Shown here: piece after piece, positions 17,843 to 27,168 of the stretch
Layout: the number at the start of each line of letters is the position of its first letter
How positions within the stretch are numbered: the stretch's first letter is position 1
NCBI GenBank assembly: GCA_001939945.1
Contig: MOEB01000002.1
Span: forward strand, 124,001-188,000
Direction of reading: 5' to 3'
Length of the DNA stretch: 64,000 bases
Origin: Aerophototrophica crusticola
GTDB lineage: Bacteria; Pseudomonadota; Alphaproteobacteria; Azospirillales; Azospirillaceae
Notes under the pieces: model-generated
Seen by the model: only the letters and a program-made list of their open reading frames with translations
Databases searched by the model: none
What the model was told of the DNA's origin: nothing
Made by a program: the position numbers and the translations under genes

Positions 17843-18223
17843 TCAGACAGCTTCCGGCGAGGGCAGTGGAGAGTAGCGGATGTCGTCTTCCGTCCTGACC
17901 TCCAGCAAGCCGTTCACAAGGTCTTCCCTGGCAGCCAGATAGTCCAAGACAGCGCCCATCAGCTTCATCTGGTGGTCGCGGTCACCCTGTTCGACGAAGA
18001 TGATCAGGCCGGCATGGATATCGAGCGACGCTGCCAGTTTGCGGAAATCACGCCCGTTGTTCGTCACCAGGGTCCAATCACCGTCGGACATTTCCCTCAC
18101 AAGCACATGGTCCGGCGTGCCGCGCCATCCCATGTGGGTGACATGCTCGGCGACATGGCCACGACTCCTTGCCATGAAGGCCAGCCTTGGGGTCAGGCAC
18201 TCATCGACCAAGAACTTGAACAA
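17843..18223 (-). CDS. DUF5615 PIN-like toxin
   Basis: The 126-residue protein begins FKFLVDECLTPRLA, with the acidic VDE pattern of PIN-like nucleases. It continues with DWTLVTNNGRDF, the second conserved acidic/Asn region typical of DUF5615. Such proteins are predicted ribonuclease toxins. The start is TTG at 18223, 4 bp after the DUF433 stop. The pair DUF433-DUF5615 is a recognised type II toxin-antitoxin arrangement. Activity is inferred from family and context. Confidence 0.85.
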   Translation of the reverse strand: MFKFLVDECLTPRLAFMARSRGHVAEHVTHMGWRGTPDHVLVREMSDGDWTLVTNNGRDFRKLAASLDIHAGLIIFVEQGDRDHQMKLMGAVLDYLAAREDLVNGLLEVRTEDDIRYSPLPSPEAV

Positions 18224-18227
18224 GATG

Positions 18228-18461
18228 TCAGTCCAGGTCGTTCGGGTTGGCCTGGGCGTAGGCGATCGCCGCGCGTATGCCCTCCAGATCGATTGACGGA
18301 TAGTCCGTCATGATCTCGTAGTCGGAGTATCCTGAGCGCACCATCAGCGCGATGGTCTTCGCCGGGACCCTTGTGCCACGGATCACGGGCATCCCGCCCA
18401 GGATGTTCGGGTCCCTGACGACCTCCGCCGGAAGCTTCCGACGCGGGCGGATATGGTTCAT
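18228..18461 (-). CDS. DUF433 antitoxin
   Basis: The 77-residue protein contains the DUF433 winged-helix signature: RDPNILGGMPVIRGTRVPAKTIALM, followed by GYSDYEIMTDYPSIDLEGIRAAIAYA. It is the expected DNA-binding antitoxin of the downstream PIN-like toxin and probably represses its own promoter. It is the first gene of the two-gene unit. Downstream of phaC (18482-18530) a GC hairpin CGGCGCCCC/GGGGCGCCG separates it from that gene. Confidence 0.87.
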   Translation of the reverse strand: MNHIRPRRKLPAEVVRDPNILGGMPVIRGTRVPAKTIALMVRSGYSDYEIMTDYPSIDLEGIRAAIAYAQANPNDLD

Positions 18462-18539
18462 GGTATCGGCCTCCCCGGGGAACGGCGGCGCCCCTGCCGG
18501 TGCCTGGCCGGGGCGCCGCGCATCATAGCAGGAACAGGC

Positions 18540-20339
18540 TCACTCCACGATCCGCACCTTGACGTAGGACCCGGGCGCCGCCTCCAGCGCGGGCAGGCCG
18601 CCCTGGCCGGGGACACGGGCAGGGACCTTGCCGCCGGCGTACTTGGAGACCCACTTCTGGTATTCCGGCCACCAGGACCCCGGCAGTTGCTTCGCCGTGG
18701 CCAGCCACTGCTCCGGGTCCTTCGGGCACTTGGTGTTCAGGAAGTGGCTGTACTTCTCCGCCGACGGCGGGTTCACCACGCCGGCGATATGGCCGGACGC
18801 CGCCAGGACGAACTTCACCGGCCCGCTGTAGAGCTGCGTGGCGGTGTAGGTGCTCTTCCACGGGGTGATGTGGTCTTCCCGGGTGGAGAGCATGAAGGTC
18901 GGCACCTCGATCTTCCGCAGGTCGATGGGCACGCCTTTGACGCTGATGCCGCCCGGCTGCACCAGCAGGTTCCGCTGGTACATGTTGCGCAGGTAGAAGC
19001 TGTGCATGGCCGCCGGCATGCGGGTGGCGTCGGAGTTCCAGTACAGCAGGTCGAACGGGAACGGGTCCTTGCCCAGCAGGTAGTTGTTTACCACGAACGA
19101 CCAGATCAGGTCGTTGGCCCGCAGCATGTTGAAGGTGGTCGCCATGGTCTGCCCGTTCAGGTAGCCCTGGCTGTTCATCTTCTCCTCGAGTGTCGCGAGC
19201 TGTTCCTCATCGATGAAGACCGACAGCTCCCCCGGTTCCTTGAAGTCCACCAGGGTCACCAGGTACATGGCGCTCTTGATGCGGTCGGTATCACCCGTGG
19301 CGGCCATGTAGGCGAGGGTGGAGGACAACAGCGTCCCGCCGATGCAATAGCCGATGACGTTCAGTTCCCGCTCCCCGGTCGCCTTCTCGATGGCGTCGAA
19401 GGCGGCCAGCGGCCCCAACTCCATGTAATCGTCCCAACCCTTGTCGGAGAGCGACTCGTCCGGGTTGATCCAGGAGATGATGAAGACCGTGTGCCCCTGG
19501 TCCGTCAGCCACTTCACCAGGCTGTTCTGGGGCCGCAGGTCCAGGATGTAGAACTTGTTGATCCAGGGCGGGATCACCAGCAGGGGGCGCTTGAACTGCT
19601 GCTCCGTCGTCGGCTCATACTGGATGAGCTGCATCAGCTCGTTCTGGTAGACCACCTTGCCCGGGGTGACGGCGATGTTGCGACCCACCTCGAACTTGGA
19701 ATAGTCGGTCATGGAGATGGCAAGCTGGCCCTTGCCGCGCTCCAGGTCGTGCAGCAGGTTCTCCAGCCCCTTCACCAGGTTCTCGCCGCCCGTCTCCAGC
19801 GTGGTGCGCAGCACCTCCGGGTTGGTCATGACGAAGTTGCTGGGCGCCATGGCGTCCACGAACTGCCGGGTATAGAAGTCCACCTTGCGTGCCGTCTTGT
19901 CGTCCAGCCCCTCCACGTCCTTCACGGTGGCCTGCAGCCAGCGGGCGGTCAGCAGGTAGGACTGCTTGATATAGTCGAACAGCGTGTTCTCATCCCAGGC
20001 GCTGTCCTTGAAGCGCTTGTCCTCCTTGGCCGGGCGGATCACCGGTTCCGCGTCCTGGCCCAGGAACCGGGCGGTGGTCCGCTGCCAGAGCGTCATGTAG
20101 TCCTGCCACAGGCTCATCTGCGCCTGCATCAGCTTGGCAGGGTCCGTCATCAGCTTGGTGGTCATCTCCAGGAACGCGTTGCCGATGTGGCCGGCGCCGT
20201 TGGTGGCGCCCCCATCGGCCTGCTTGGCCAGGAATTCCGTCACCAGACGCTGGCTCTGCTCCGCGATGCGCGCCATGGCGCGGGACATCTCCACCGGGTC
20301 GGGGAGCTTGACGTCGTGGCCGTGCTGGGTGTCTGCCAT
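18540..20339 (-). CDS. phaC: Class I poly(3-hydroxyalkanoate) synthase
   Basis: PhaC polymerises hydroxyacyl-CoA into PHA granules. The 599-residue length fits class I. Visible are the lipase-like box IGYCIGGTLLSS with the nucleophilic Cys (about residue 332), the catalytic Asp in MLSTREDHITPW and His in AASGHIAGVVNPP, and the family segment WDENTLFDYIKQSYLLTARWLQ. It is a single gene on the minus strand, divergent from a lipoprotein gene; phaAB are not in this window. Confidence 0.96.
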   Translation of the reverse strand: MADTQHGHDVKLPDPVEMSRAMARIAEQSQRLVTEFLAKQADGGATNGAGHIGNAFLEMTTKLMTDPAKLMQAQMSLWQDYMTLWQRTTARFLGQDAEPVIRPAKEDKRFKDSAWDENTLFDYIKQSYLLTARWLQATVKDVEGLDDKTARKVDFYTRQFVDAMAPSNFVMTNPEVLRTTLETGGENLVKGLENLLHDLERGKGQLAISMTDYSKFEVGRNIAVTPGKVVYQNELMQLIQYEPTTEQQFKRPLLVIPPWINKFYILDLRPQNSLVKWLTDQGHTVFIISWINPDESLSDKGWDDYMELGPLAAFDAIEKATGERELNVIGYCIGGTLLSSTLAYMAATGDTDRIKSAMYLVTLVDFKEPGELSVFIDEEQLATLEEKMNSQGYLNGQTMATTFNMLRANDLIWSFVVNNYLLGKDPFPFDLLYWNSDATRMPAAMHSFYLRNMYQRNLLVQPGGISVKGVPIDLRKIEVPTFMLSTREDHITPWKSTYTATQLYSGPVKFVLAASGHIAGVVNPPSAEKYSHFLNTKCPKDPEQWLATAKQLPGSWWPEYQKWVSKYAGGKVPARVPGQGGLPALEAAPGSYVKVRIVE

Positions 20340-20480
20340 GGTGCGTCTTCCTCGTTCGGCCGGCGGGACCGGCGCTTGTTCTGGTGCATGTCCCCGTCAA
20401 TGGGCGGGTGTGCGTGGAACACCTGCCGGGCCTGGGCATTCCACCTTGCCCGGCCAACCGTTTTCATACACGATCCGTGC

Positions 20481-20945
20481 ATGTTTTTCACCCTGACCCG
20501 CATCAAGCTGCGGCACCATGTCCGCAGGCTTGCCGCCCCCGCCATGGCCCTCGCCGCCCTGTCGGTGCTGCCCGGTTGCGCCAACGTTCCCCTGCCGGAC
20601 GTGGTGTTCGACGACGGGCCCGCCACCGCCACCCCCGACCAGGTCGCCTCCAAGGACCCGCAGGCCGCCCTGACCGGGGCCCGCCCGATCCGCCGCGCCG
20701 ACCCCGGGGTGGATGGCTACCCGAACCTGTCCACGGTCCCACCCCGCCCGAATGAGTTCTCCACGCCCGTGGAGCGGCAGGCCCTGCTGGATCGCCTCAC
20801 CGCCGACCGGGGGGAGGGGGAGGCCGTGGCCGGCAATTTGCGCGCGACCGACGTGCCGGCGCCGAAGGCCCCGGTGACCACCGGGCTGCCCGCCGTCCCC
20901 GACGCGCCACCGCCCGTCCCGCAAGCCGCGCCGCGGGTACCATGA
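20481..20945 (+). CDS. Proline-rich lipoprotein of unknown function
   Basis: The 154-residue product starts [20 protein letters not shown], followed by the hydrophobic segment [16 protein letters not shown] with a lipobox (LPGC, Cys near residue 33). The mature part is low in complexity and rich in Pro, Ala and Asp, ending in [13 protein letters not shown] recognise no domain; [21 protein letters not shown] is the only helix-like part. It overlaps the next gene by ATGA (20942-20945), implying co-translation. Confidence 0.75.
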   Translation: MFFTLTRIKLRHHVRRLAAPAMALAALSVLPGCANVPLPDVVFDDGPATATPDQVASKDPQAALTGARPIRRADPGVDGYPNLSTVPPRPNEFSTPVERQALLDRLTADRGEGEAVAGNLRATDVPAPKAPVTTGLPAVPDAPPPVPQAAPRVP

Positions 20946-21367
20946 CGCTTGCCGATGGCTGTCCGGGGGCGGGCGCCGTGAAGGGGGCGCCGCTCCTCCT
21001 CCTCAGGCTGGAGGGGGCCGCGGCCCTGGCCTTGAGCGTGCTGGCCTATCGGGAGATGGGTGGCGGTTGGGGTTGGTTCCTCGGCCTGTTCCTGCTGCCG
21101 GACCTGTCCATGCTGGGCTACATGCTGGGCGCGCGGGCCGGTGCCGCTTGCTACAACCTTGCCCACACCTACCTGGCACCGGCCCTGGTGGGCATCGCCG
21201 CCTGGGTCGCTGGCGCGGAGATGGCCGTCCTGGGCAGCCTCATCTGGTCGGCCCACGTCGGCTTCGACCGCCTGTTGGGCTATGGCCTGAAGTACCCGGA
21301 CGCCTTCGGCAGCACCCACCTGGGCACCATCGGCCGCGCCGCGCGCCGCGCCGGCCCCGAATTGTAA
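20942..21367 (+). CDS. DUF4260 membrane protein
   Basis: The 141-residue protein has about four transmembrane segments and matches the DUF4260 pattern: [46 protein letters not shown] and [24 protein letters not shown]4260 proteins are small inner-membrane proteins of unknown role. Translation is coupled to the upstream lipoprotein by ATGA overlap. Confidence 0.85.
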   Translation: MTLADGCPGAGAVKGAPLLLLRLEGAAALALSVLAYREMGGGWGWFLGLFLLPDLSMLGYMLGARAGAACYNLAHTYLAPALVGIAAWVAGAEMAVLGSLIWSAHVGFDRLLGYGLKYPDAFGSTHLGTIGRAARRAGPEL

Positions 21368-21477
21368 CAGCCTTGCGCATAAAGCCGCGGTCCCGTGCCG
21401 AATATTCCTATCGCGGCAAGGTGAATGCGGGGCTACATAGGCGGACCGACAACCCCCTGCCAGGCCCGTGCCCCCAA

Positions 21478-22698
21478 ATGACCGAGCCCGAATTCCACCG
21501 GATCAAGCGCCTCCCGCCCTACGTCTTCGCGGAAGTCAACGCCATGAAGGCCAAGGCCCGCGCCGCCGGGGAGGACGTGATCGACCTCGGCATGGGCAAC
21601 CCCGACCAGCCGACCCCGCCGCACATCGTGGCGAAGCTGGTGGAGGCCGTGCAGGACGGCAAGACCCACCGCTACAGCCAGAGCCGGGGCATCCCCGGCC
21701 TGCGCCGCGCCATCAGCGCCTATTACAAGCGCCGCTTCGACGTGGACATCGACCCGGAGACGGAGGCGATCGTCACCATCGGCTCGAAGGAGGGCCTGGC
21801 CAACTTGGCCCAGGCCATCACCAGCCCCGGCGACGTGATCCTGGTGCCGAACCCCAGCTACCCCATTCACCCCTTCGGCTTCATGTTGGCGGGCGCCGCC
21901 CTGCGGCACATCCCGGTGAATGAGGGGCTGGAGGGTTTCGTCCCGGCGCTGGAGCGGGCCATCCGCCACTCCGTGCCCAAGCCCACGGCCCTGATCGTCA
22001 GCTTCCCGGCCAACCCCACCGGCCAGGTGGTGACGCTGGACTTCTACCGACCCATCGTGGAGCTGTGCCTGAAGCACGGCATCTACATCCTGTCCGACAT
22101 CGCCTATGCGGAGATCTATTTCGACGGCAACCCGCCGCCGTCGGTGCTGCAGATCCCAGAGGCGCGCGACATCACGGTGGAGTTCAACAGCCTGTCGAAG
22201 ACCTACAACATGCCGGGCTGGCGGGTGGGCTTCGGCGTGGGTTCCAAGAAGCTCGTCGGCGCGCTCGCCAAGTTCAAGTCCTACGTGGACTACGGCGCCT
22301 TCACCCCCATCCAGGTGGCCGCCACCGCCGCCCTGAACGGCCCGCAGGACTGCGTGCTGGAAATCCGCGAGATGTACCGCCAGCGCCGCGACGTGCTGGT
22401 GGAGGGATTGGCCGCCGCCGGCTGGAAGGTGCCGTCGCCCAAGGCCAGCATGTTCGTCTGGGCAGAGATCCCGGCGCCCTTCAAGCATCTCGGCAGCCTT
22501 GAATTCGCGAAGCTCCTGATGCAGGAAGCCAGGGTCGCCGTCAGCCCCGGGATCGGCTTCGGGGAATATGGCGACAGCCACGTCCGTTTCGGGCTGGTGG
22601 AGAACACGCAGCGCATCCGGCAGGCCTGCCGCAGCATCAAGGCCTTCCTGGAACGCGCCCGCAAACAGAACGCGCCGGTGGGTGAGACCATCGCCTGA
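21478..22698 (+). CDS. alaC: Class I PLP aminotransferase (AlaC-type)
   Basis: The 406-residue protein starts [20 protein letters not shown] and has the fold-type I features [50 protein letters not shown] and the PLP lysine in [16 protein letters not shown]. It is closest to AlaC-type glutamate-pyruvate transaminases, often annotated as LL-diaminopimelate aminotransferase. It lies 24 bp before hom, an order common in alphaproteobacteria. The exact substrate is inferred from the family. The start has no clear ribosome site; the residues before it lack similarity. Confidence 0.88.
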   Translation: MTEPEFHRIKRLPPYVFAEVNAMKAKARAAGEDVIDLGMGNPDQPTPPHIVAKLVEAVQDGKTHRYSQSRGIPGLRRAISAYYKRRFDVDIDPETEAIVTIGSKEGLANLAQAITSPGDVILVPNPSYPIHPFGFMLAGAALRHIPVNEGLEGFVPALERAIRHSVPKPTALIVSFPANPTGQVVTLDFYRPIVELCLKHGIYILSDIAYAEIYFDGNPPPSVLQIPEARDITVEFNSLSKTYNMPGWRVGFGVGSKKLVGALAKFKSYVDYGAFTPIQVAATAALNGPQDCVLEIREMYRQRRDVLVEGLAAAGWKVPSPKASMFVWAEIPAPFKHLGSLEFAKLLMQEARVAVSPGIGFGEYGDSHVRFGLVENTQRIRQACRSIKAFLERARKQNAPVGETIA

Positions 22699-22722
22699 CC
22701 GGCGCCGCTGAGGGGGACCGTG

Positions 22723-24021
22723 ATGAAAGCTGCCGCACCGCTGAAGGTCGGGATCGCAGGGCTCGGCACCGTGGGCGGGGGCGTGCTGCGCCTGCTGGAG
22801 ACCCAGGCCGAGCTGCTTGAGGCGCGCTGCGGCCGCCGCATCATCGTCACGGCCGTCAGCGCCCGCGACCGGACCAAGGACCGGGGTACCGACCTGTCCG
22901 CCGTGCGCTGGTACGACGACGCTTCCGTCATGGCCACCGACCCCGACCTGGACGTGGTGGTGGAACTGGTGGGCGGCAGCGATGGCATCGCCAAGCGGAC
23001 GGTGGAGGCCGCTTTCGCCCATGGCCGCCACGTGGTCACCGCCAACAAGGCCCTGCTGGCCCACCATGGCGCCGCCCTGGCCCTTGCGGCGGAGGAGAAG
23101 GGCCTGACCCTCGCCTATGAGGCGGCGGTGGCCGGCGGCATCCCTGCCATCAAGGGGCTGCGGGAAGGGCTGGCCGGCAACAACATCCGTGAGGTGCACG
23201 GCATCCTGAACGGCACCTGCAACTACATCCTGACGGAGATGCGCACCACCGGCCGGGAGTTCGCGGAGGTGTTGGCCGATGCCCAGAAGCTGGGCTATGC
23301 GGAGGCAGACCCCAGCTTCGACATCGACGGCATCGACGCCGCCCACAAGCTGGCCGTGCTGACCGGCGTCGCCTTCGGGGTGACGGTGGATTTCGCGGCG
23401 GTGCATGTGGAGGGCATCCGCCACATCTCCTCCCTGGACATCGAGTACGCGCAGGAGCTGGGCTACCGCATCCGCCTGCTGGGCATCGCCCGCCGGACGG
23501 ACCAGGGGATTGAGCAGCGGGTCCATCCCTGCATGGTCCCCATCGGCAGCCCCATTGGCGCCACGGACGGCGTGTTCAACGCCGTCGTCGCCGACGGCGA
23601 CTTCGTGGACAAGGTGGTGCTGGTCGGCCGCGGGGCCGGGGCCGGTCCCACCGCGTCGGCCGTGGTGGCGGATTTGCTGGACATCGCCCGTGGGCGCTCC
23701 ACCCCGACCTTCGGCGTCCCTGCCGGTCGGCTGGCATCCCTGGTGGCGTCGCCCATCGACCGGCGCAAGGGAAGGTACTACGTTCGTTTGATGGTGGTTG
23801 ACAGGCCCGGCGTGATAGCGGACATCGCGGCGTCCCTGCGTGACCAGAACGTCTCCATGGAGGCGTTCCTGCAGCGCGGCCGGGCGCCCGGTGAAGCCGT
23901 GCCCGTGGTGCTGACCACCCACGACACGGAAGAGGCGGCCATGCAGCGTGCCCTTGCCCTCATCGGCGGGTTGGACGCGGTGCTGGAGCCGCCCCGCATG
24001 ATCCGGATCGAGGATTTCTGA
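22723..24021 (+). CDS. hom: Homoserine dehydrogenase
   Basis: The enzyme reduces aspartate semialdehyde to homoserine for threonine and methionine synthesis. The 432-residue protein shows KVGIAGLGTVGGGVLRLLE (NAD(P) binding), VTANKALLAHHG, LNGTCNYILTEM, YAEADPSFDIDGIDAAHKLAVL (active site) and a C-terminal ACT domain (YVRLMVVDRPGVIADIA), implying feedback control by an amino acid. GAGGGGG precedes the ATG at 22723; an adjacent GTG at 22720 is an alternative. It probably forms an operon with alaC and glpX. Confidence 0.96.
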   Translation: MKAAAPLKVGIAGLGTVGGGVLRLLETQAELLEARCGRRIIVTAVSARDRTKDRGTDLSAVRWYDDASVMATDPDLDVVVELVGGSDGIAKRTVEAAFAHGRHVVTANKALLAHHGAALALAAEEKGLTLAYEAAVAGGIPAIKGLREGLAGNNIREVHGILNGTCNYILTEMRTTGREFAEVLADAQKLGYAEADPSFDIDGIDAAHKLAVLTGVAFGVTVDFAAVHVEGIRHISSLDIEYAQELGYRIRLLGIARRTDQGIEQRVHPCMVPIGSPIGATDGVFNAVVADGDFVDKVVLVGRGAGAGPTASAVVADLLDIARGRSTPTFGVPAGRLASLVASPIDRRKGRYYVRLMVVDRPGVIADIAASLRDQNVSMEAFLQRGRAPGEAVPVVLTTHDTEEAAMQRALALIGGLDAVLEPPRMIRIEDF

Positions 24022-24072
24022 TACGGCGGGAAACACCCGCGCTGACGTACGTACGACAAGGGGGAAACGAGT

Positions 24073-25101
24073 ATGGCAACCGATCACGCCGTTCCGGCCA
24101 GCGTCCGGGGCGACATCTCGCTGGTCATGGACCGCAACCTCGCGCTCGAGGTGGTCCGGGTCACCGAGGCGGCGGCGCTGAGCGCATCGCTGCTGATGGG
24201 CCGTGGCGACGAGAAGGCTGCCGACCAGGCCGCCGTGGACGCCATGCGCCAGGCCCTGAACAGCCTGTCCATCGACGGCACCGTGGTGATCGGCGAGGGT
24301 GAGCGCGACGAGGCCCCCATGCTGTACATCGGGGAGAAGGTCGGCACGGGCATCGGCCCGAAGATCGACATCGCCCTGGACCCGCTGGAGGGCACCACCA
24401 TCTGCGCCAAGGGCGGCCCGAACTCCCTGGCGGTCATCGCCATGGCGGAGCATGGCGGCTTCCTGAACGCCCCCGACGTCTACATGGACAAGATCGCCGT
24501 GGGCGGCGGCCTGCCCGAGGGTGTGGTCGACCTGGACGAGACGGTGGACAACAACCTGAAGAACCTCGCCAAGGCCAAGGGCGCCGACGTGTCGGAGCTG
24601 GTGGTCTGCGTGCTGGACCGCCCCCGCCACGCGGAGATCATCGCCCGCATCCGTGAGGCCGGCGCCCGCATCATGCTGATCGGCGACGGCGACGTCTCCG
24701 GCGTCATCGCCACCAGCCAAGCGGCCAGCGGCATCGACATGTACATGGGCTCCGGCGGCGCGCCGGAAGGCGTGCTGGCCGCCGCGGCCCTGCGCTGCAT
24801 CGGCGGCCAGTTCCAGGGCCGGCTGCTGTTCCGTAACGACGACGAGCGGGAGCGTGCCAAGCGCTGGGGCGTCACCGACCTGAACAAGAAGTACAGCCTG
24901 ACCGAGCTGGCGAAGGGCGACGTGATGTTCTGCGCCACCGGCGTCACCACCGGCGCCATGCTGCGCGGCGTGCGCCGCTTCCCCGGCGGCGCCGTCACCC
25001 ACTCCGTGGTCATGCGCTCCAAGAGCGGCACCGTCCGCTACGTGGAGGCGCACCACAACTTCCGCACCAAGACCAGCATCATCCCGGAGAAGAAGGGCTG
25101 A
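24073..25101 (+). CDS. glpX: Class II fructose-1,6-bisphosphatase
   Basis: GlpX dephosphorylates fructose-1,6-bisphosphate in gluconeogenesis. The 342-residue protein carries the GlpX motifs DGTVVIGEGERDEAPML, the metal/substrate motif DPLEGTT, GDGDVSGVIA, and MGSGGAPEGVLAAAALRCIGG. It follows hom by 51 bp and ends before a strong terminator, making it the last gene of the alaC-hom-glpX unit. Confidence 0.96.
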   Translation: MATDHAVPASVRGDISLVMDRNLALEVVRVTEAAALSASLLMGRGDEKAADQAAVDAMRQALNSLSIDGTVVIGEGERDEAPMLYIGEKVGTGIGPKIDIALDPLEGTTICAKGGPNSLAVIAMAEHGGFLNAPDVYMDKIAVGGGLPEGVVDLDETVDNNLKNLAKAKGADVSELVVCVLDRPRHAEIIARIREAGARIMLIGDGDVSGVIATSQAASGIDMYMGSGGAPEGVLAAAALRCIGGQFQGRLLFRNDDERERAKRWGVTDLNKKYSLTELAKGDVMFCATGVTTGAMLRGVRRFPGGAVTHSVVMRSKSGTVRYVEAHHNFRTKTSIIPEKKG

Positions 25102-25130
25102 ACCAAAGCCCCTCTTCGTGAACCATGACA

Positions 25131-25159
25131 ACGGGCGGAGCTTCGGCTCCGCCCGTTTT
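25131..25159 (+). terminator. Rho-independent terminator after glpX
   Basis: ACGGGCGGAGC (25131-25141) pairs with GCTCCGCCCGT (25146-25156) around a TTCG tetraloop, followed by TTTT. This is a canonical strong terminator. Confidence 0.92.
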
Positions 25160-25236
25160 GCTTGGCTGGCATGGGGACCCCCGTCCGGTGTAAAGCTGTC
25201 GGCCATCCCTCCGCACGCATCCGACGGTACCCGAGC

Positions 25237-27042
25237 ATGTCCGACACCGCCTTCCTCGGCATCGAGCGATCCCTGGCCGGCAAGCGCTGGCGGGCCCGCG
25301 CGGTGGATGAGCGGTTGGCGCTGGCCCTGTCCCAGGGGCACGGCCTGCCGGAACTGGTGGGCCGCCTGCTGGCGGGCCGTGGTGTGGGGGTGGAGGAGGC
25401 GGACCGCTTCCTGCAACCCACCCTGCGCGCCCTGCTGCCCGACCCCAACGGGCTGAAGGACATGGACAAGGCCGCCGCCCGGGTCGCTGCCGCGATCCGC
25501 GACGGGGAGGCGGTGGCCGTCTTCGGCGACTATGACGTGGACGGGGCGACGTCCTCCGCCCTGATGACCCGTTTCTTCCGCGCGGTGGGCCGCCGCTTGC
25601 GGGTCTATATCCCCGACCGTATCCAGGAAGGCTATGGCCCCAACCTGCCCGCCCTGCAGAAGCTGGCTGCAGAGGGGATCCGGCTGGTGGTCACCGTGGA
25701 CTGCGGCGTCACCTCCTTCGACCCGCTGGCCGGCGCCGCCGACGCGGGTCTGGAGGTGGTGGTGGTGGACCACCACAAGGCGGAGCCGCGCCTGCCCAAG
25801 GCAGTGGCCGTGGTCAACCCCAACCGGCTGGACGAACCCGCGGGCGGGCCGTTGAGCACCCTGGCCGCCGTGGGCGTCACCTTCCTGCTGATCGTCGCCG
25901 TGAACCGGGAGCTGCGCCGCTCCGGCTGGTACCAGGCCCAGGGCATCGCCGAGCCGGACCTGATGTCCTGGCTGGACATCGTGGCCCTGGGAACGGTCTG
26001 CGACGTGGTGCCCCTGGTGGGGCTGAACCGGGCCTATGTGTCCCAGGGCCTGCGGGTCATGGCCAAGCGCGGCAACCCCGGCATCGCGGCCCTGGCCGAC
26101 GTGGCCGGGGTGAACGACCGGATGGACGCCTACCATGCCGGCTTCATCGTCGGCCCGCGGGTGAACGCCGGCGGTCGGGTGGGCAGCTCGGAGCTGGGCG
26201 CCCGCATCCTCGCCACCGACGACCCGGTGGAGGCGGCGGACCTCGCCCGGCAACTCCACGCCTACAACGCGGAGCGCCGCACCATCGAGGCGGAGGTGCT
26301 GGAACAGGCGCTGGAGCAGGTGGGCACCTCCGTGGATGTCAGCCCGGAGCTGGTGCTGGCGGCGGGGGAGGGCTGGCACCCCGGCGTCATCGGTATCGTC
26401 GCCGCCCGGCTGAAGGAACGTTACGCCCGCCCCGCCTGCGTCGTCGCCCTGGACGGGCTGCTGGGCAAGGCATCGGGCCGCTCCGTGCGCGGGGTGGACC
26501 TTGGCTCCGCCGTCATCGCCGCGCGTCAGGCCGGGCTGCTGGTGGCGGGCGGCGGCCATGCCATGGCGGCGGGCTTCACTGTGGAGCGGGAGAGGCTGGA
26601 GGACCTCCGCGGCTTCCTTCGTGACCGCATCGCCGCCCAACTGGCGGGGGCCGGGCCCTTGGTGCCGACCTTGACCCTGGACTCCGCCCTCACCGTGCGC
26701 GGCGCCAACCCGGGGCTGATGGAGCATCTGGAGCGGCTGGCGCCCTATGGCACCGGCAACTCCGAGCCCCGCTTCGCCGTCACCGACGCCCGCATCGTCC
26801 GGGCCGACGTGGTGGGCGGGGCCCATGTGCGCTGCGTCCTGACGGGGCCGGACGGGTCCAAGCTGAAGGCCATCGCCTTCCGTTCCCTGGACACGGACCT
26901 TGGCCGCGGCCTGCTCCAGTCCGGTGGCGTGCCCATGCACCTGGCCGGTACCCTGCGCCCTGACCGCTGGAACGGGAATGACGGGGTGCAACTCCTCATC
27001 GACGACGCAGCCCCCGCCAGCGGTGCTTCCTTCAACGCTTAG
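25237..27042 (+). CDS. recJ: Single-stranded-DNA-specific exonuclease RecJ
   Basis: RecJ is a 5'-3' ssDNA exonuclease used in recombination and mismatch repair. The 601-residue protein contains the DHH-family motifs: VAVFGDYDVDGATSSALM (motif I), VTVDCGVTS, VVVVDHHKAEPRLP (motif III), IVALGTVCDVVPL and the DHHA1 part VAGGGHAMAAGFTV. The RecJ OB fold follows to the end. The start MSDTAFLGIERSLAGKRW is preferred over the frame opening at 25162, which overlaps the glpX terminator region. Confidence 0.95.
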   Translation: MSDTAFLGIERSLAGKRWRARAVDERLALALSQGHGLPELVGRLLAGRGVGVEEADRFLQPTLRALLPDPNGLKDMDKAAARVAAAIRDGEAVAVFGDYDVDGATSSALMTRFFRAVGRRLRVYIPDRIQEGYGPNLPALQKLAAEGIRLVVTVDCGVTSFDPLAGAADAGLEVVVVDHHKAEPRLPKAVAVVNPNRLDEPAGGPLSTLAAVGVTFLLIVAVNRELRRSGWYQAQGIAEPDLMSWLDIVALGTVCDVVPLVGLNRAYVSQGLRVMAKRGNPGIAALADVAGVNDRMDAYHAGFIVGPRVNAGGRVGSSELGARILATDDPVEAADLARQLHAYNAERRTIEAEVLEQALEQVGTSVDVSPELVLAAGEGWHPGVIGIVAARLKERYARPACVVALDGLLGKASGRSVRGVDLGSAVIAARQAGLLVAGGGHAMAAGFTVERERLEDLRGFLRDRIAAQLAGAGPLVPTLTLDSALTVRGANPGLMEHLERLAPYGTGNSEPRFAVTDARIVRADVVGGAHVRCVLTGPDGSKLKAIAFRSLDTDLGRGLLQSGGVPMHLAGTLRPDRWNGNDGVQLLIDDAAPASGASFNA

Positions 27043-27168
27043 CGGTCAGCGGAAAAGACCTGTTCCACTTTCGATACAGACATCCATCTTCCAGACCGAT
27101 ATAGTTTCCCGAGGGGCCGACGCGAACCCGCGCAGAACGGGATTGTCGGCATGGGGGACAGGGGTGTC

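Noticed and set aside
18453-20400. A long plus-strand open frame opposite phaC
   Set aside because: It is an antisense shadow of phaC. Only its last part (from 20481) is a genuine gene, the lipoprotein.
21433-26991. A very long open frame (about 1,850 codons) on the minus strand
   Set aside because: It lies opposite alaC, hom, glpX and recJ, all clear genes on the plus strand. Its translation is His/Gly/Ala/Arg-rich without any motif, as expected from the antisense frame of GC-rich codons.
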